Below are positions 43,324-53,263 of a stretch of 64,000 nucleotides of DNA, piece after piece; position 1 is the stretch's first letter, and each line of letters begins with the position of its first letter. The notes under the pieces are model-generated. The model was not told the DNA's origin, did not search any database, and worked only from the letters and a program-made list of their open reading frames with translations. The position numbers were made by a program, and so were the translations under genes. Source of the stretch: Streptomyces tanashiensis (GTDB lineage: Bacteria > Actinomycetota > Actinomycetes > Streptomycetales > Streptomycetaceae); the NCBI RefSeq assembly GCF_014648895.1, contig NZ_BMRZ01000006.1:248001-312000 (forward strand), written 5' to 3'.

Positions 43324-44214
43324 ATGAGCACTCTTCCCAAGATCGCTTGGATCGGCCTCGGCATCATGGGCTCCCCCATGTCCGAGAACCTCCTGAAGGC
43401 CGGCTACTCGGTCACCGGCTTCACCCTGGAGCAGGACAAGCTGGACCGCCTGGCCAAGGCCGGCGGCTCCGTGGCCGGCTCGATCGCCGAGGCCGTCAAG
43501 GACGCCGACGTCATCATCACGATGGTGCCCGCCTCCCCGCAGGTCGAGGCCATCTCCTACGGCCCCGAGGGCATCCTGGAGAACGCGAAGCAGGGCGCGC
43601 TGATCGTCGACATGTCGTCGATCACCCCGCAGACCTCGGTCGACCTGGCGAAGAACGCGGCCGAGAAGGGCATCCGCGTCATCGACGCCCCGGTGTCCGG
43701 CGGCGAGGCCGGCGCGATCGAGGCCGTGCTCTCGATCATGGTCGGCGGCGGGCAGGCCGACTTCGACGAGGCCCTCCCGATCCTGGAGGCCCTCGGCAAG
43801 ACCATCGTGCTCTGCGGCCCGCACGGCTCCGGCCAGACGGTGAAGGCCGCCAACCAGCTGATCGTCGCGGTCAACATCCAGGCCTGCGCCGAGGCCGTCG
43901 TCTTCCTCGAGAAGTCCGGCGTGAACCTCCAGGCCGCCCTGGACGTCCTCAACGGCGGCCTGGCCGGCTCGACCGTGCTGACCCGCAAGAAGGACAACTT
44001 CCTGAACCGGGACTTCAAGCCCGGCTTCCGGATCGACCTGCACCACAAGGACATGGGCATCGTCACCGACGCCGCCCGCAACGTCGGTGCGGCCCTCCCG
44101 GTCGGCGCGGTCGTCGCCCAGCTCGTCGCCTCGCTGCGCGCGCAGGGTGACGGCGGCCTGGACCACTCGGCCCTGCTGCGCGCCGTCGAGCGCCTCTCCG
44201 GCCAGCAGGTCTGA
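43324..44214 (+). CDS. glxR: 2-Hydroxy-3-oxopropionate (tartronate semialdehyde) reductase
   Basis: The 296-aa beta-hydroxyacid dehydrogenase has the Rossmann motif IGLGIMGSPMSENLL, the substrate-binding DAPVSGGEAGAIEAVLSIM, the catalytic Lys in GSGQTVKAANQL, and FRIDLHHKDMGIV for cofactor closure. It reduces tartronate semialdehyde to D-glycerate with NAD(P)H. The ATG at 43324 follows GAGAGG. It is the second gene of an operon led by hyi; glyoxylate carboligase, which makes its substrate, lies 4.3 kb away. Confidence 0.95.
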   Translation: MSTLPKIAWIGLGIMGSPMSENLLKAGYSVTGFTLEQDKLDRLAKAGGSVAGSIAEAVKDADVIITMVPASPQVEAISYGPEGILENAKQGALIVDMSSITPQTSVDLAKNAAEKGIRVIDAPVSGGEAGAIEAVLSIMVGGGQADFDEALPILEALGKTIVLCGPHGSGQTVKAANQLIVAVNIQACAEAVVFLEKSGVNLQAALDVLNGGLAGSTVLTRKKDNFLNRDFKPGFRIDLHHKDMGIVTDAARNVGAALPVGAVVAQLVASLRAQGDGGLDHSALLRAVERLSGQQV

Positions 44215-44321
44215 CCCTCCGCCCCGTCACCGGGGCCCCTGATTTCCGGTCGGCGGCGGCGCTGACAACCTGTCCTGTCGCGCCCAGGCGTCGTCGCCGA
44301 CCGGAACACCACACTTCATTT

Positions 44322-44362
44322 TCAACAAACTGTTGACGTGCTGTTCGAGCCGAATTTACGCT
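44322..44362 (+). promoter_or_regulatory. Catalase promoter with TTTTCAACA element
   Basis: TCAACAAACTGTTGA (44322-44336) is a perfect six-base palindrome with a three-base centre, in the context TTTTCAACAAACTGTTGACG. TTGACG (44333-44338) and TACGCT (44357-44362, 18-bp spacer) form the likely promoter. The element differs at one of 20 positions from that of the uricase operon, in the same orientation. Confidence 0.72.
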
Positions 44363-44401
44363 CCTCGGACCGTCAGCAGAGCTCCCGTACGGAAGGTCAC
44401 G

Positions 44402-45859
44402 ATGTCGAAGCGCGTGCTTACGACCGAGTCCGGCGCCCCCGTCGCCGACAACCAGAACTCCGCCACCGCCGGCGTCGGTGGCCCTCTCCTCCTCCAGGAC
44501 CAGCACCTGCTGGAGAAGCTCGCGCGCTTCAACCGTGAGCGGATCCCGGAGCGCGTGGTGCACGCCCGCGGCTCCGGCGCGTACGGCTACTTCGAGGTGA
44601 CCGACGACGTCACCGCGTACACCAAGGCGGACTTCCTCGGTGAGGTCGGCAAGAAGACCGAGACCTTCCTCCGCTTCTCCACCGTGGCCGACTCGCTCGG
44701 CGGCGCGGACGCGGTGCGCGACCCCCGCGGCTTCGCCCTGAAGTTCTACACCGAAGAGGGCAACTACGACCTCGTCGGCAACAACACCCCGGTGTTCTTC
44801 ATCAAGGACCCGATCAAGTTCCCCGACTTCATCCACTCGCAGAAGCGCGACCCCTTCACGGGCAAGCAGGAGCCGGACAACGTCTGGGACTTCTGGGCGC
44901 ACGCCCCCGAGGCCACCCACCAGATCACCTGGCTCATGGGCGACCGCGGCATCCCGGCCTCGTACCGTCACATGAACGGCTACGGCTCGCACACCTACCA
45001 GTGGACCAACGCGGCGGGCGAGGCCTTCTTCGTCAAGTACCACTTCAAGACGAACCAGGGCATCCGCTCCCTCTCCGCCGAGCAGGCCGCCGAGCTCGTC
45101 GGCAAGGACGCCAACTCGCACCAGACCGACCTGCTCCAGGCCATCGAGCGCGGCGTGAACCCCTCGTGGACCCTGTACGTCCAGGTGATGCCGGCCGCCG
45201 AGGCCGCGGACTACCGCTTCAACCCGTTCGACCTCACCAAGGTGTGGCCGCACAGCGACTACCCGCTGCAGCGCGTGGGCCGCCTGGTCCTCGACCGCAA
45301 CCCGGACAACGTCTTCGCCGAGGTCGAGCAGGCCGCGTTCTCCCCGAACAACTTCGTGCCGGGCATCGGTCCCTCGCCGGACAAGATGCTCCAGGGCCGA
45401 CTCTTCGCCTACGCCGACGCCCACCGCTACCGCCTCGGTGTGAACCACACCCAGCTCCCGGTGAACGCCCCCAAGGCGACCGTGGCCGAGAACTACGGCC
45501 GCGACGGCGCCATGGCCACCCGCCAGGGCTCGCGCCACGACAAGAACTACGAGCCCAACTCGTACTCGGGCCCGGCCCAGACCGACGCCGCGCTCTCCGC
45601 GCCGCTCGCGATCCACGGCTGGACCGGCACCCACGAGGCGCCCGCGCACACCAAGGACGACGACTTCTTCCAGGCCGGTGAGCTCTACCGCCTGATGTCC
45701 GAGGACGAGAAGAAGCGCCTGATCGCCAACATCGCCGGCGGTCTCTCCCAGGTGTCCCGCGAGGACGTCATCGAGAAGAACCTCGCGCACTTCGCCGCCG
45801 CCGACGCGGACTACGGCAAGCGCGTCCGCGAGGCCGTCGAGGCCCTGCGCGAGGACTGA
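44402..45859 (+). CDS. katA: Monofunctional haem catalase (small-subunit type)
   Basis: The 485-aa enzyme disproportionates H2O2. It has the active-site His in [35 protein letters not shown], the catalytic Asn in [13 protein letters not shown], and the proximal haem Tyr in [14 protein letters not shown]. The length fits clade 3 small-subunit catalases. The ATG at 44402 follows GGAAGG. It directly follows glxR but has its own promoter with the element shared by the uricase operon, so its probable duty is removal of uricase-derived peroxide. The symbol is by similarity only. Confidence 0.95.
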   Translation: MSKRVLTTESGAPVADNQNSATAGVGGPLLLQDQHLLEKLARFNRERIPERVVHARGSGAYGYFEVTDDVTAYTKADFLGEVGKKTETFLRFSTVADSLGGADAVRDPRGFALKFYTEEGNYDLVGNNTPVFFIKDPIKFPDFIHSQKRDPFTGKQEPDNVWDFWAHAPEATHQITWLMGDRGIPASYRHMNGYGSHTYQWTNAAGEAFFVKYHFKTNQGIRSLSAEQAAELVGKDANSHQTDLLQAIERGVNPSWTLYVQVMPAAEAADYRFNPFDLTKVWPHSDYPLQRVGRLVLDRNPDNVFAEVEQAAFSPNNFVPGIGPSPDKMLQGRLFAYADAHRYRLGVNHTQLPVNAPKATVAENYGRDGAMATRQGSRHDKNYEPNSYSGPAQTDAALSAPLAIHGWTGTHEAPAHTKDDDFFQAGELYRLMSEDEKKRLIANIAGGLSQVSREDVIEKNLAHFAAADADYGKRVREAVEALRED

Positions 45860-45881
45860 CCGCACAGCAGCACCCAGACTG

Positions 45882-45915
45882 CGTACGGCACCTGACGGGA
45901 GGTCAGTGCCGTACG
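45882..45915 (+). terminator. Terminator of catalase
   Basis: The arms 45882-45896 and 45902-45915 pair over 14 bp with one bulged C (CGTACGGCAC plus TGAC, loop GGGAG), 22 bases after the catalase stop. A factor-independent terminator is likely. Confidence 0.8.
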
Positions 45916-46168
45916 TGGTCCGGATCGCCGGCCCGGATGAGGGGTGGTCGGCGAACCGGACAAGCGTGAGGACCGCGGCGGCTCCGAGCCAGTGCGGTGG
46001 TAAGGACGCCGGGCCCCCTTCCTGACCTGAAGGAAGGGGAACCGCCACGGCGCCCGTCGGCACCGCCGCGGTCCCAACGCCCCCCTTCCGAGGGGATCCC
46101 AAGACTCCGCCCGGCGACGCGAACGTCCTGTCGCGCCAGCCTCGTGCCGTCGGGCGGTCACAACGGGA

Positions 46169-46207
46169 GAGCGCGGAACCAGGTTTACGGTCCCTGGTTC
46201 CGCGCTC
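46169..46207. terminator. Strong terminator of the MFS gene side
   Basis: GAGCGCGGAACCAGG (46169-46183) pairs perfectly over 15 bp with 46193-46207 around a nine-base loop. On the plus strand it is followed by TTCTTCTTTG, so it can also stop any transcript that passes the catalase terminator. It lies 22 bases from the stop of the convergent MFS gene. Confidence 0.85.
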
Positions 46208-46228
46208 TTCTTCTTTGTACGGCCCCGC

Positions 46229-47461
46229 TCAGGCCGTTCGCCGGCGCTCCCCGCGAGGAGCCGGTCGTGCCGCGCCCGACGGCACTCCCCCGGGTTCCCC
46301 GGGCTCCCCGCCGCGCTCCGCCCGGGCCAGCAGGAACGTCACGGTGAGCGAGGCGAGGGCGAGCAGCACCATGCCCGTGCGCGGTGAGGTGTACTGGGCG
46401 AGGGTGCCGGCCAGCGCCGCGCTCACTCCCTGGAGCGCGAGCATCCCCGAGGTGTGCAGCCCGAGGGCGTGACCGCTCAGTTCCTCCGGCACCAGGGCCA
46501 TCAGCCGCTCCTGGTGCAGCAGGCTCGCCGCGTACCCGACCGCCGACACGGTCACGAGGACGAGCGCCAGGGGCAGTGCGGGATCGAGGGCGAACAGCAG
46601 GAACGGGGCCGCCAGCAGCGCCTGGAGCGGGAAGCGGATCCGGTCGCGCAGCCGCGCCGGGAGGAAGCGGCCGACGGTGGTGTCCCCGGCCAGCATCCCG
46701 AGCGCGCCGCAGGCGAAGAGGAGCCCGGCGCGCTCGGGGGCGTACGGCACGAAGAGCGACTCGCAGCCGACGACGAGGCCGTTCGGCACCCAGAGCGCGA
46801 GGTAGGCCCTGCGGCGGGCGGGCACGGCCCAGAGCCGTCCGTTGGTGCGCCAGGTCTCGGCGACCGAGGGCCGCCCGGCCACGCGGGGCGGCCGGGCCCC
46901 GAGACCGAGGCGGGCGGCCAGGGCGGCGGCGAGGTAGAGCCCCGCGCCGGCGAGGACCGTGCCGCGCGGCGAGAGCAGGGCGACGAGGAGTCCGCCGGTG
47001 GCGAAGCCGCCGATCTGGAAGGCGCCGGTGGACATGTTCATCACGGAGCGGCCGAGGAGGTACTCCTCGCGCGGAAGGATCTCGTTCAGGAGCCCGTGGC
47101 GCACCCCGCCGCCCAGTGAGGCCGCGAGCCCCTCGGCGAGCAGGATCAGGAAGACCGCCCAGGTCGGCAGGGCGGGGACCGCCAGGACGGCGGTGCCCAG
47201 GGCGAAGAAGAGGGCGATGCCGGAGATCGCGGCGCGCGGCGGCAGCCGGTCGGCGGCGGAGAGCAGGGTGGTCGCGCCGAGCAGCTGGGCGAGCGAGGGG
47301 CCGAAGAGGGCGAGGGCGGAGAGGAGGGGGGATCCGGTCGCGCGGAAGACGAGCGTGGCGAGACCGAGTCCGGCGACCGTCTGGGCGGCGGTGTGGGCGG
47401 AGCCGGTGACGAAGAGCGGGGTGAATTCGGGCGTGCGGAAGAGCGCGCGGTAGCGGGGCAT
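46229..47461 (-). CDS. MFS transporter, 12 helices
   Basis: The 410-aa protein starts MPRYRALFRTPEFTPLFVTG and has twelve hydrophobic segments with LFGPSLAQLLGATTLLSAAD after helix 2 in place of a strong motif A. It resembles the MFS_1/enterobactin exporter-like proteins of Streptomyces. It is divergent from an ArsR-like regulator that probably represses it. The substrate is unknown. The C-terminus is Arg/Gly-rich (PAPRGERRRTA). Confidence 0.87.
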   Translation of the reverse strand: MPRYRALFRTPEFTPLFVTGSAHTAAQTVAGLGLATLVFRATGSPLLSALALFGPSLAQLLGATTLLSAADRLPPRAAISGIALFFALGTAVLAVPALPTWAVFLILLAEGLAASLGGGVRHGLLNEILPREEYLLGRSVMNMSTGAFQIGGFATGGLLVALLSPRGTVLAGAGLYLAAALAARLGLGARPPRVAGRPSVAETWRTNGRLWAVPARRRAYLALWVPNGLVVGCESLFVPYAPERAGLLFACGALGMLAGDTTVGRFLPARLRDRIRFPLQALLAAPFLLFALDPALPLALVLVTVSAVGYAASLLHQERLMALVPEELSGHALGLHTSGMLALQGVSAALAGTLAQYTSPRTGMVLLALASLTVTFLLARAERGGEPGEPGGVPSGAARPAPRGERRRTA

Positions 47462-47500
47462 GGTGCGGAGTCTCGGAGCCCGCGCGGACCCGTCGGTATT

Positions 47501-47520
47501 GTTTCGCGGGGAGGCGAAAC
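47501..47520 (+). promoter_or_regulatory. Operator/hairpin with ribosome-binding site in the loop
   Basis: GTTTCGCGGGGAGGCGAAAC is a perfect seven-base inverted repeat (47501-47507 and 47514-47520) that ends immediately before the ATG of the ArsR-like gene. The loop GGGGAG is that gene's ribosome-binding site, and TATTGT at 47497-47502 is a possible -10. As DNA it suits a dimeric ArsR repressor; as RNA it would hide the ribosome-binding site. Confidence 0.65.
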
Positions 47521-48540
47521 ATGGGCTGGTGGCAGATCGGCACGGACACGCTGGCGGGGAGCTCGTTCGTGCTGTCGCCGCTCGCCGAGACGGTGGCCTC
47601 GCTCAAGGTCCTGCACGCGGCGTCGGCGGCGCACCCGGGTGAGCGTGCCTGGCTCGACCGGCACCTGTCCGCGTACCGGGAGCGGCTGGCGGCGGAGCCG
47701 CTCGACGCGTTGCTCGTGCGGGCGGCGATCGGCCCCAGCTGGAACGCGGACTTCCTCACCCCGACCCCGCTGGGCGACCGCGAGCGGAGCTTCGAGGAGG
47801 AGGTCGTGGCGGTGCGGGCGACCCGACCGGCCGACGCCGTGGACCAGTTGGCGGTGGCGATCGGCGGCCCGGTGCCGGAGCCGCTGCGTTCGGCGCGGGA
47901 TCTTCCGGACCGACTCGCGGGCGTGCTCGGGTGGGTGTGGCGGGAGACGGTGCGGCCGGAGTGGGCGCGCCGGCGGCGGATCCTGGAGGCCGACGTGGTG
48001 GCGCGGACGGCGATGCTGAGCCGGGGCGGCTGGGCGGCGGCGCTCGACGAGCTGTGCCCGGGGAAGATGCGCTGGCTCGGCGACGGCCGGCTCCAGGTCA
48101 ACACCCGTGACTATCCGCCGCGTTCGGTCGACCGGGGCCGGTTGCTGTTCGTGCCGGTGACACCGGCGAAGGGCTGGGTGTCGTGGGAGGGGACGGAGCG
48201 CTACGCGATCGTCTACCCCTGCGCGGGCGCTCTGGCGGACGCGGCCGGTCCGGCCGTGCCGCGGGCCCTGGGGGCCTTGCTCGGGACGGCCCGCGCCGGG
48301 GTGCTCGTACGGCTCGGGAGTCCACTGTCCACCAGCCAGTTGGTGGCGCTGACGGGGCAGGGGCTCGGGTCTGTGGGCCGGCATCTGAAGGTGCTGCTCG
48401 ACGCCGGGCTCGTCCGGCGGGGGCGGGCGGGCCGCTCGGTGCTGTACGAGTGGACGGAGGCGGGTGCCGTGCTGGTGACGGCACAGGGAGACCCCCGCCC
48501 CGGTGCTCCTCGGGGCGGGGGCCGTCTCACGGCTCCGTGA
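47521..48540 (+). CDS. ArsR-like winged-helix regulator, 339 aa
   Basis: The protein starts MGWWQIGTDTLAGSSFVLSP. Residues 1-240 form a long sensor-like region typical of Streptomyces ArsR-type regulators of MFS genes (LSPLAETVASLKVLH near the start). A winged helix occupies about residues 255-325 (GTARAGVLVRLGSPLSTSQL, then SVGRHLKVLLDAGLVRRGRA). It is divergent from the MFS transporter. Its last 15 codons encode a perfect hairpin that also terminates transcription toward gcl. Confidence 0.88.
   Translation: MGWWQIGTDTLAGSSFVLSPLAETVASLKVLHAASAAHPGERAWLDRHLSAYRERLAAEPLDALLVRAAIGPSWNADFLTPTPLGDRERSFEEEVVAVRATRPADAVDQLAVAIGGPVPEPLRSARDLPDRLAGVLGWVWRETVRPEWARRRRILEADVVARTAMLSRGGWAAALDELCPGKMRWLGDGRLQVNTRDYPPRSVDRGRLLFVPVTPAKGWVSWEGTERYAIVYPCAGALADAAGPAVPRALGALLGTARAGVLVRLGSPLSTSQLVALTGQGLGSVGRHLKVLLDAGLVRRGRAGRSVLYEWTEAGAVLVTAQGDPRPGAPRGGGRLTAP
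48492..48521. terminator. Hairpin inside the 3' end of the ArsR-like gene
   Basis: CCCCCGCCCC (48492-48501) pairs perfectly with GGGGCGGGGG (48512-48521) around a ten-base loop. It lies within the last codons of the ArsR-like gene and 20 bases beyond the gcl stop on the opposite strand. It is well placed to terminate the gcl transcript. Confidence 0.7.
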
Positions 48541-50328
<1,788 letters not shown>

Positions 50329-50396
50329 GGGAGTGCTCCTGCTTCGGCCGGGCGGATCCAGGCGGGCGCCCCGTCTCGGGAGGCCCGACCGCCTGT

Positions 50397-50464
50397 TTCC
50401 GTAATGCGGAAATACTGTTCTGCTATACGGAAGCAATGTAGGTCGGGCTGCGGAGAGCCGTCAA
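50397..50464 (-). promoter_or_regulatory. gcl promoter with paired AllR-type operators
   Basis: On the minus strand TTGACG (50464-50459) and TACATT (50440-50435, 18-bp spacer) form a good promoter. Immediately downstream lie two 15-bp sites whose starts are 21 bp apart: TTCTGCTATACGGAA (50418-50432) and TTCCGTAATGCGGAA (50397-50411, plus-strand reading). The second is a perfect five-base palindrome. A repressor would cover the transcript start. Confidence 0.8.
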
Positions 50465-50561
50465 GAGAAGTCCGTACGGCGGGATCACCGAAGTGGCCGA
50501 ACAGCCTCCCCCGGGGTGCCGGATGGGTGGACGATGGGGCGGAACGACAGGGGGTTGGGCT

Positions 50562-51767
50562 GTGGGCGAGTCGGTGCCGGTGAACTGTCCGGAGTGCCTG
50601 CGCACGCACGCGTACGCGGCACCCGCCCTCCCCTGCGTGTGCGGAAGCCCGGTCGCCCCACCGGTGGCGGCGGGCGCGGTCGCGCAGCCGATCACGCACC
50701 GGAACTGGACGGACGAGTGGGTCACCGTCCGCTGCGAGGCCTGCGGCCGCGAGAACGACTGGCCCCACCCGGAACTCGGCTGCCCGTGCGGGACCGTGCT
50801 GCGGGTACCGGTACGACCGGTGGAGCCGGGGCCGTGGCCGGCGGGCGGGACGGCTACGGAGGCCGGCGGCACCCCGCCCGGCACGGCGGGCGGTGTGGCC
50901 GGAACCGGTGGGGGCGCCGCACCGGCGCGGGACCCGGGTCCGTCCCCGTCGCCGCCGCGGACGGACCCCGGCTCACCGCTGCCGACGTCTGAGGGACGGG
51001 ACCTTGGTCCACGGCCGGGGACGGGCCGCCACGGAACCTCCGGCAGCGCGGCCGGCGGCACGACGGACGGCGCCCGCGGCGCCGGCGGCGGCCGGTCCGA
51101 CGGCGGACGGTCCGGCGGCGGCAGGCCCGGCGGCCCGGCCGGCGACGGCACTTCCGCCGGCGACAGCACTTCCGCCGGTGAAGGCACCTCCGCCGGTGAA
51201 GGTCCCGCCGACACCCCGGCCGTGCCCGGGTCCCCGTGGTTCGGGCCGGGGCCGGGCGCCCGGGGCGGGGCCGGTGCGGCCGGGCTCGGGGCGGACGGGC
51301 CCGGCCCGGCGGCGCCCCGCACCTTCGCCGAGCGGTACCCCGCGCACATCCCGCTGCCGGTCACGGCCCCGCGCCCGGCTCCGCTGCGCGGGGCCTTCCG
51401 GCCCGTGACGATCCGGACCTCGCGGGACGCGGTCGCGGCGGCGGCCGGGTACCTGCGCTGGCTCGGCTTCCGGGACGTCGTCCAGCCCGAGGAGCGCCCC
51501 GCGTCCGGCGTGGACCTGCGGGCGCCCGGTCTGGTCGCCCAGGTCGACCCGAGCACCCGGCCGACCGGGCTGCGGGCCGTCGAGTGCCTCTGGCTCAACG
51601 GCCTGAGCGCCTCCGCCGTGAGCGTGTTCTTCTCGCTCGCGGGCTACACCCCGGAAGCCCGCTCGCGCGCCGCCGAGCTCGGTCTCCCGCTCTTCGTCCT
51701 CGACCTGACGGGCACCCCGCAGCCGGTCAGCGACGCCGCGGAAGGCCTGGCGGCGGGCGGCGCCTGA
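50562..51767 (+). CDS. Zinc-ribbon protein with degenerate Mrr-like nuclease domain
   Basis: The protein of about 401 aa starts VGESVPVNCPECLRTHAYAA and has two CxxC/CxC zinc ribbons in residues 8-75 (CPECLRTH with CVCG; CEACGRENDW with CGC/PCG). A Gly/Ala/Ser-rich linker follows (about 90-265). The C-terminal domain (about 295-395) reads RTSRDAVAAAAGYLRWLGFR, GVDLRAPGLVAQVDP and FFSLAGYTPEARSRAAELGL, with the strand order of Mrr-type PD-(D/E)XK nucleases. The Asp of GVD is kept, but the lysine of the usual QVK is Asp (QVD), so catalysis is doubtful. The GTG at 50562 follows AGGGGG; an ATG at 50493 is an alternative. Confidence 0.75.
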   Translation: MGESVPVNCPECLRTHAYAAPALPCVCGSPVAPPVAAGAVAQPITHRNWTDEWVTVRCEACGRENDWPHPELGCPCGTVLRVPVRPVEPGPWPAGGTATEAGGTPPGTAGGVAGTGGGAAPARDPGPSPSPPRTDPGSPLPTSEGRDLGPRPGTGRHGTSGSAAGGTTDGARGAGGGRSDGGRSGGGRPGGPAGDGTSAGDSTSAGEGTSAGEGPADTPAVPGSPWFGPGPGARGGAGAAGLGADGPGPAAPRTFAERYPAHIPLPVTAPRPAPLRGAFRPVTIRTSRDAVAAAAGYLRWLGFRDVVQPEERPASGVDLRAPGLVAQVDPSTRPTGLRAVECLWLNGLSASAVSVFFSLAGYTPEARSRAAELGLPLFVLDLTGTPQPVSDAAEGLAAGGA

Positions 51768-51888
51768 GCACGGGAGGCGCCGGGCGGGCCGCCCCGGGGG
51801 CCCACACAACTCCTCGGCATCCGAAATCGGCCATTCACGCGTGACGATCACGCTCCCCCGGGCACAACACCCTCGGGGGGTGGGCGTC

Positions 51889-52716
51889 ATGCCGACGGGG
51901 ACATGGTGGTTCATCGGGGCGGCCTGGGGAGAGCTGCTGCTCGCCACCCTGCTGCTGACCGCGCGCGGAACCCGCAGCAGGGACAGCGGTACGGCGGACG
52001 GGGATGCCGTGCCCGCGCCGCAGGCCCTCGCGCTGCTGCGGGGCGGGCGGCGGGCGGCCGTCACGGTCGCCCTGGTGGCGCTGCACCAGCGCGGGGCGGT
52101 CGCGGCGGGCCGCAAACATACGATTCGGGCCAATGGCGGACCGGGCCGCACGCGCGACCCCGTCCAGCTCGGAGTCCACGGGGCCCTGCACCGGGCGCTC
52201 GCGCTGCGGGCCCTCGCGCTGCGCCCCGAGGCGCGGCGGGCGGTGGACACGCTGCGCGGCGAGCTGCGCGGGGCCGGGCTGCTGCGGCCGCTCACCCGGC
52301 TGTGGGCGGCCCGGGCTCTGCTGGGGTGCGTACCGCTGACCGTGCTGGCGGGGCCGTTCGCGACCGGGGCCTCCGGGACGGGCCTGGCCGGGGCGCTCAC
52401 GGCCGGGCTGCCGCCGGTCCTCGTGGCGGTGGCGCTGCTGCGCCTGCCGGCCACGACCAGGGCGGCGCGGCGGCTCCTCCACGGCCTGCGGGATCGGTAT
52501 CCGCTGCCGGCCCACCGGCGGGAGGTGACGGACGGACGGCTGGTCCAGCTGTACGTGGCGCTGTACGGCGATCCGGCGCTGGCCCTGTTCCTGCCCCGCT
52601 TCTCGCGCGACGGCGGCCTTCTCGACCGGCCCCGGGAGCACGAGGGCCCCCGGGGCGACGACCGGAACCGGCCGCCGGCGGACGGTGGTCCGGGCGCGGG
52701 CGGTCCGGTGCGCTGA
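51889..52716 (+). CDS. TIGR04222-domain membrane protein
   Basis: The 275-aa protein starts MPTGTWWFIGAAWGELLLAT with a first helix at about 6-24. It contains the TIGR04222 hallmark ALLRGGRRAAVTVALVALHQ, followed by RGAVAAGR, then two helices at about 145-185 and a Pro/Gly-rich tail. The family is frequent in actinobacteria and has no defined function. I choose the ATG at 51889 (GGGGGGTGG upstream); a GTG at 51841 is an alternative. Confidence 0.82.
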   Translation: MPTGTWWFIGAAWGELLLATLLLTARGTRSRDSGTADGDAVPAPQALALLRGGRRAAVTVALVALHQRGAVAAGRKHTIRANGGPGRTRDPVQLGVHGALHRALALRALALRPEARRAVDTLRGELRGAGLLRPLTRLWAARALLGCVPLTVLAGPFATGASGTGLAGALTAGLPPVLVAVALLRLPATTRAARRLLHGLRDRYPLPAHRREVTDGRLVQLYVALYGDPALALFLPRFSRDGGLLDRPREHEGPRGDDRNRPPADGGPGAGGPVR

Positions 52717-52735
52717 GGCCGCGCCATACTGTCGT

Positions 52736-53263
52736 ATGCGCATCAGAGCGGCCGCTCCGGCCGAACTCCCGCTGCTCCAGGACATCGAACGAGCGGCGGG
52801 CGAGCCGTTCCGCACTCTCGGCATGGCGGCGATCGCCGACGACGACCCGCTGCCCCTGGACGTCCTGGAGGCCTACCGCAGTGCGGGCCGGGCCTGGGTG
52901 GCGGTGGACGCCGCCGACCGCCCGGTGGCGTACCTGCTCACGGACACCGTGGACGGCGCGGCCCACATCGAGCAGGTGTCGGTGCACCCGGACGCCGCCC
53001 GCAGGGGCGTCGGCCGGGCGCTGATCGAGCACCTGGCGGCGGCCGCCAGGGAGCAGGGCCTGGCGGCCCTGACGCTGACGACCTTCACCGAGGTGCCGTG
53101 GAACGCGCCGTACTACACGCGGCTCGGCTTCCGCCCGCTCTCCGACGCCGACCCGGCGCTCACGGAGGGGCTGCGCGCCATCAGCCGGGCCGAGGCGGCC
53201 CACGGCCTGTCGGTCTGGCCCCGCGTCTGCATGCGGCGGGAGCTCGTCCGGGACCGGCCCTAG
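52736..53263 (+). CDS. GNAT-family N-acetyltransferase
   Basis: The 175-aa enzyme starts [20 protein letters not shown] and contains the acetyl-CoA pyrophosphate loop [17 protein letters not shown] (motif A, Q/RxxGxG/A), preceded by the beta-4 strand AHIEQVSV. Motif [15 protein letters not shown] contains the catalytic-type Tyr. The fold suits transfer of an acetyl group from acetyl-CoA to an amine. Its TAG stop shares the CTAG palindrome with the stop of the convergent acyl-CoA ligase gene. Confidence 0.92.
   Translation: MRIRAAAPAELPLLQDIERAAGEPFRTLGMAAIADDDPLPLDVLEAYRSAGRAWVAVDAADRPVAYLLTDTVDGAAHIEQVSVHPDAARRGVGRALIEHLAAAAREQGLAALTLTTFTEVPWNAPYYTRLGFRPLSDADPALTEGLRAISRAEAAHGLSVWPRVCMRRELVRDRP

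Larger units (their letters stand above)
45860..46228. other. 369-bp intergenic region with three hairpins
   Basis: Between the convergent catalase and MFS genes I see no coding sequence. Three stable hairpins occur: 45882-45915 and 46169-46207 (annotated as terminators) and a 9-bp stem CCCCTTCCT/AGGAAGGGG at 46015-46023 and 46031-46039. The last has no nearby gene end and could belong to a small RNA, for which there is no other evidence. Confidence 0.55.
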
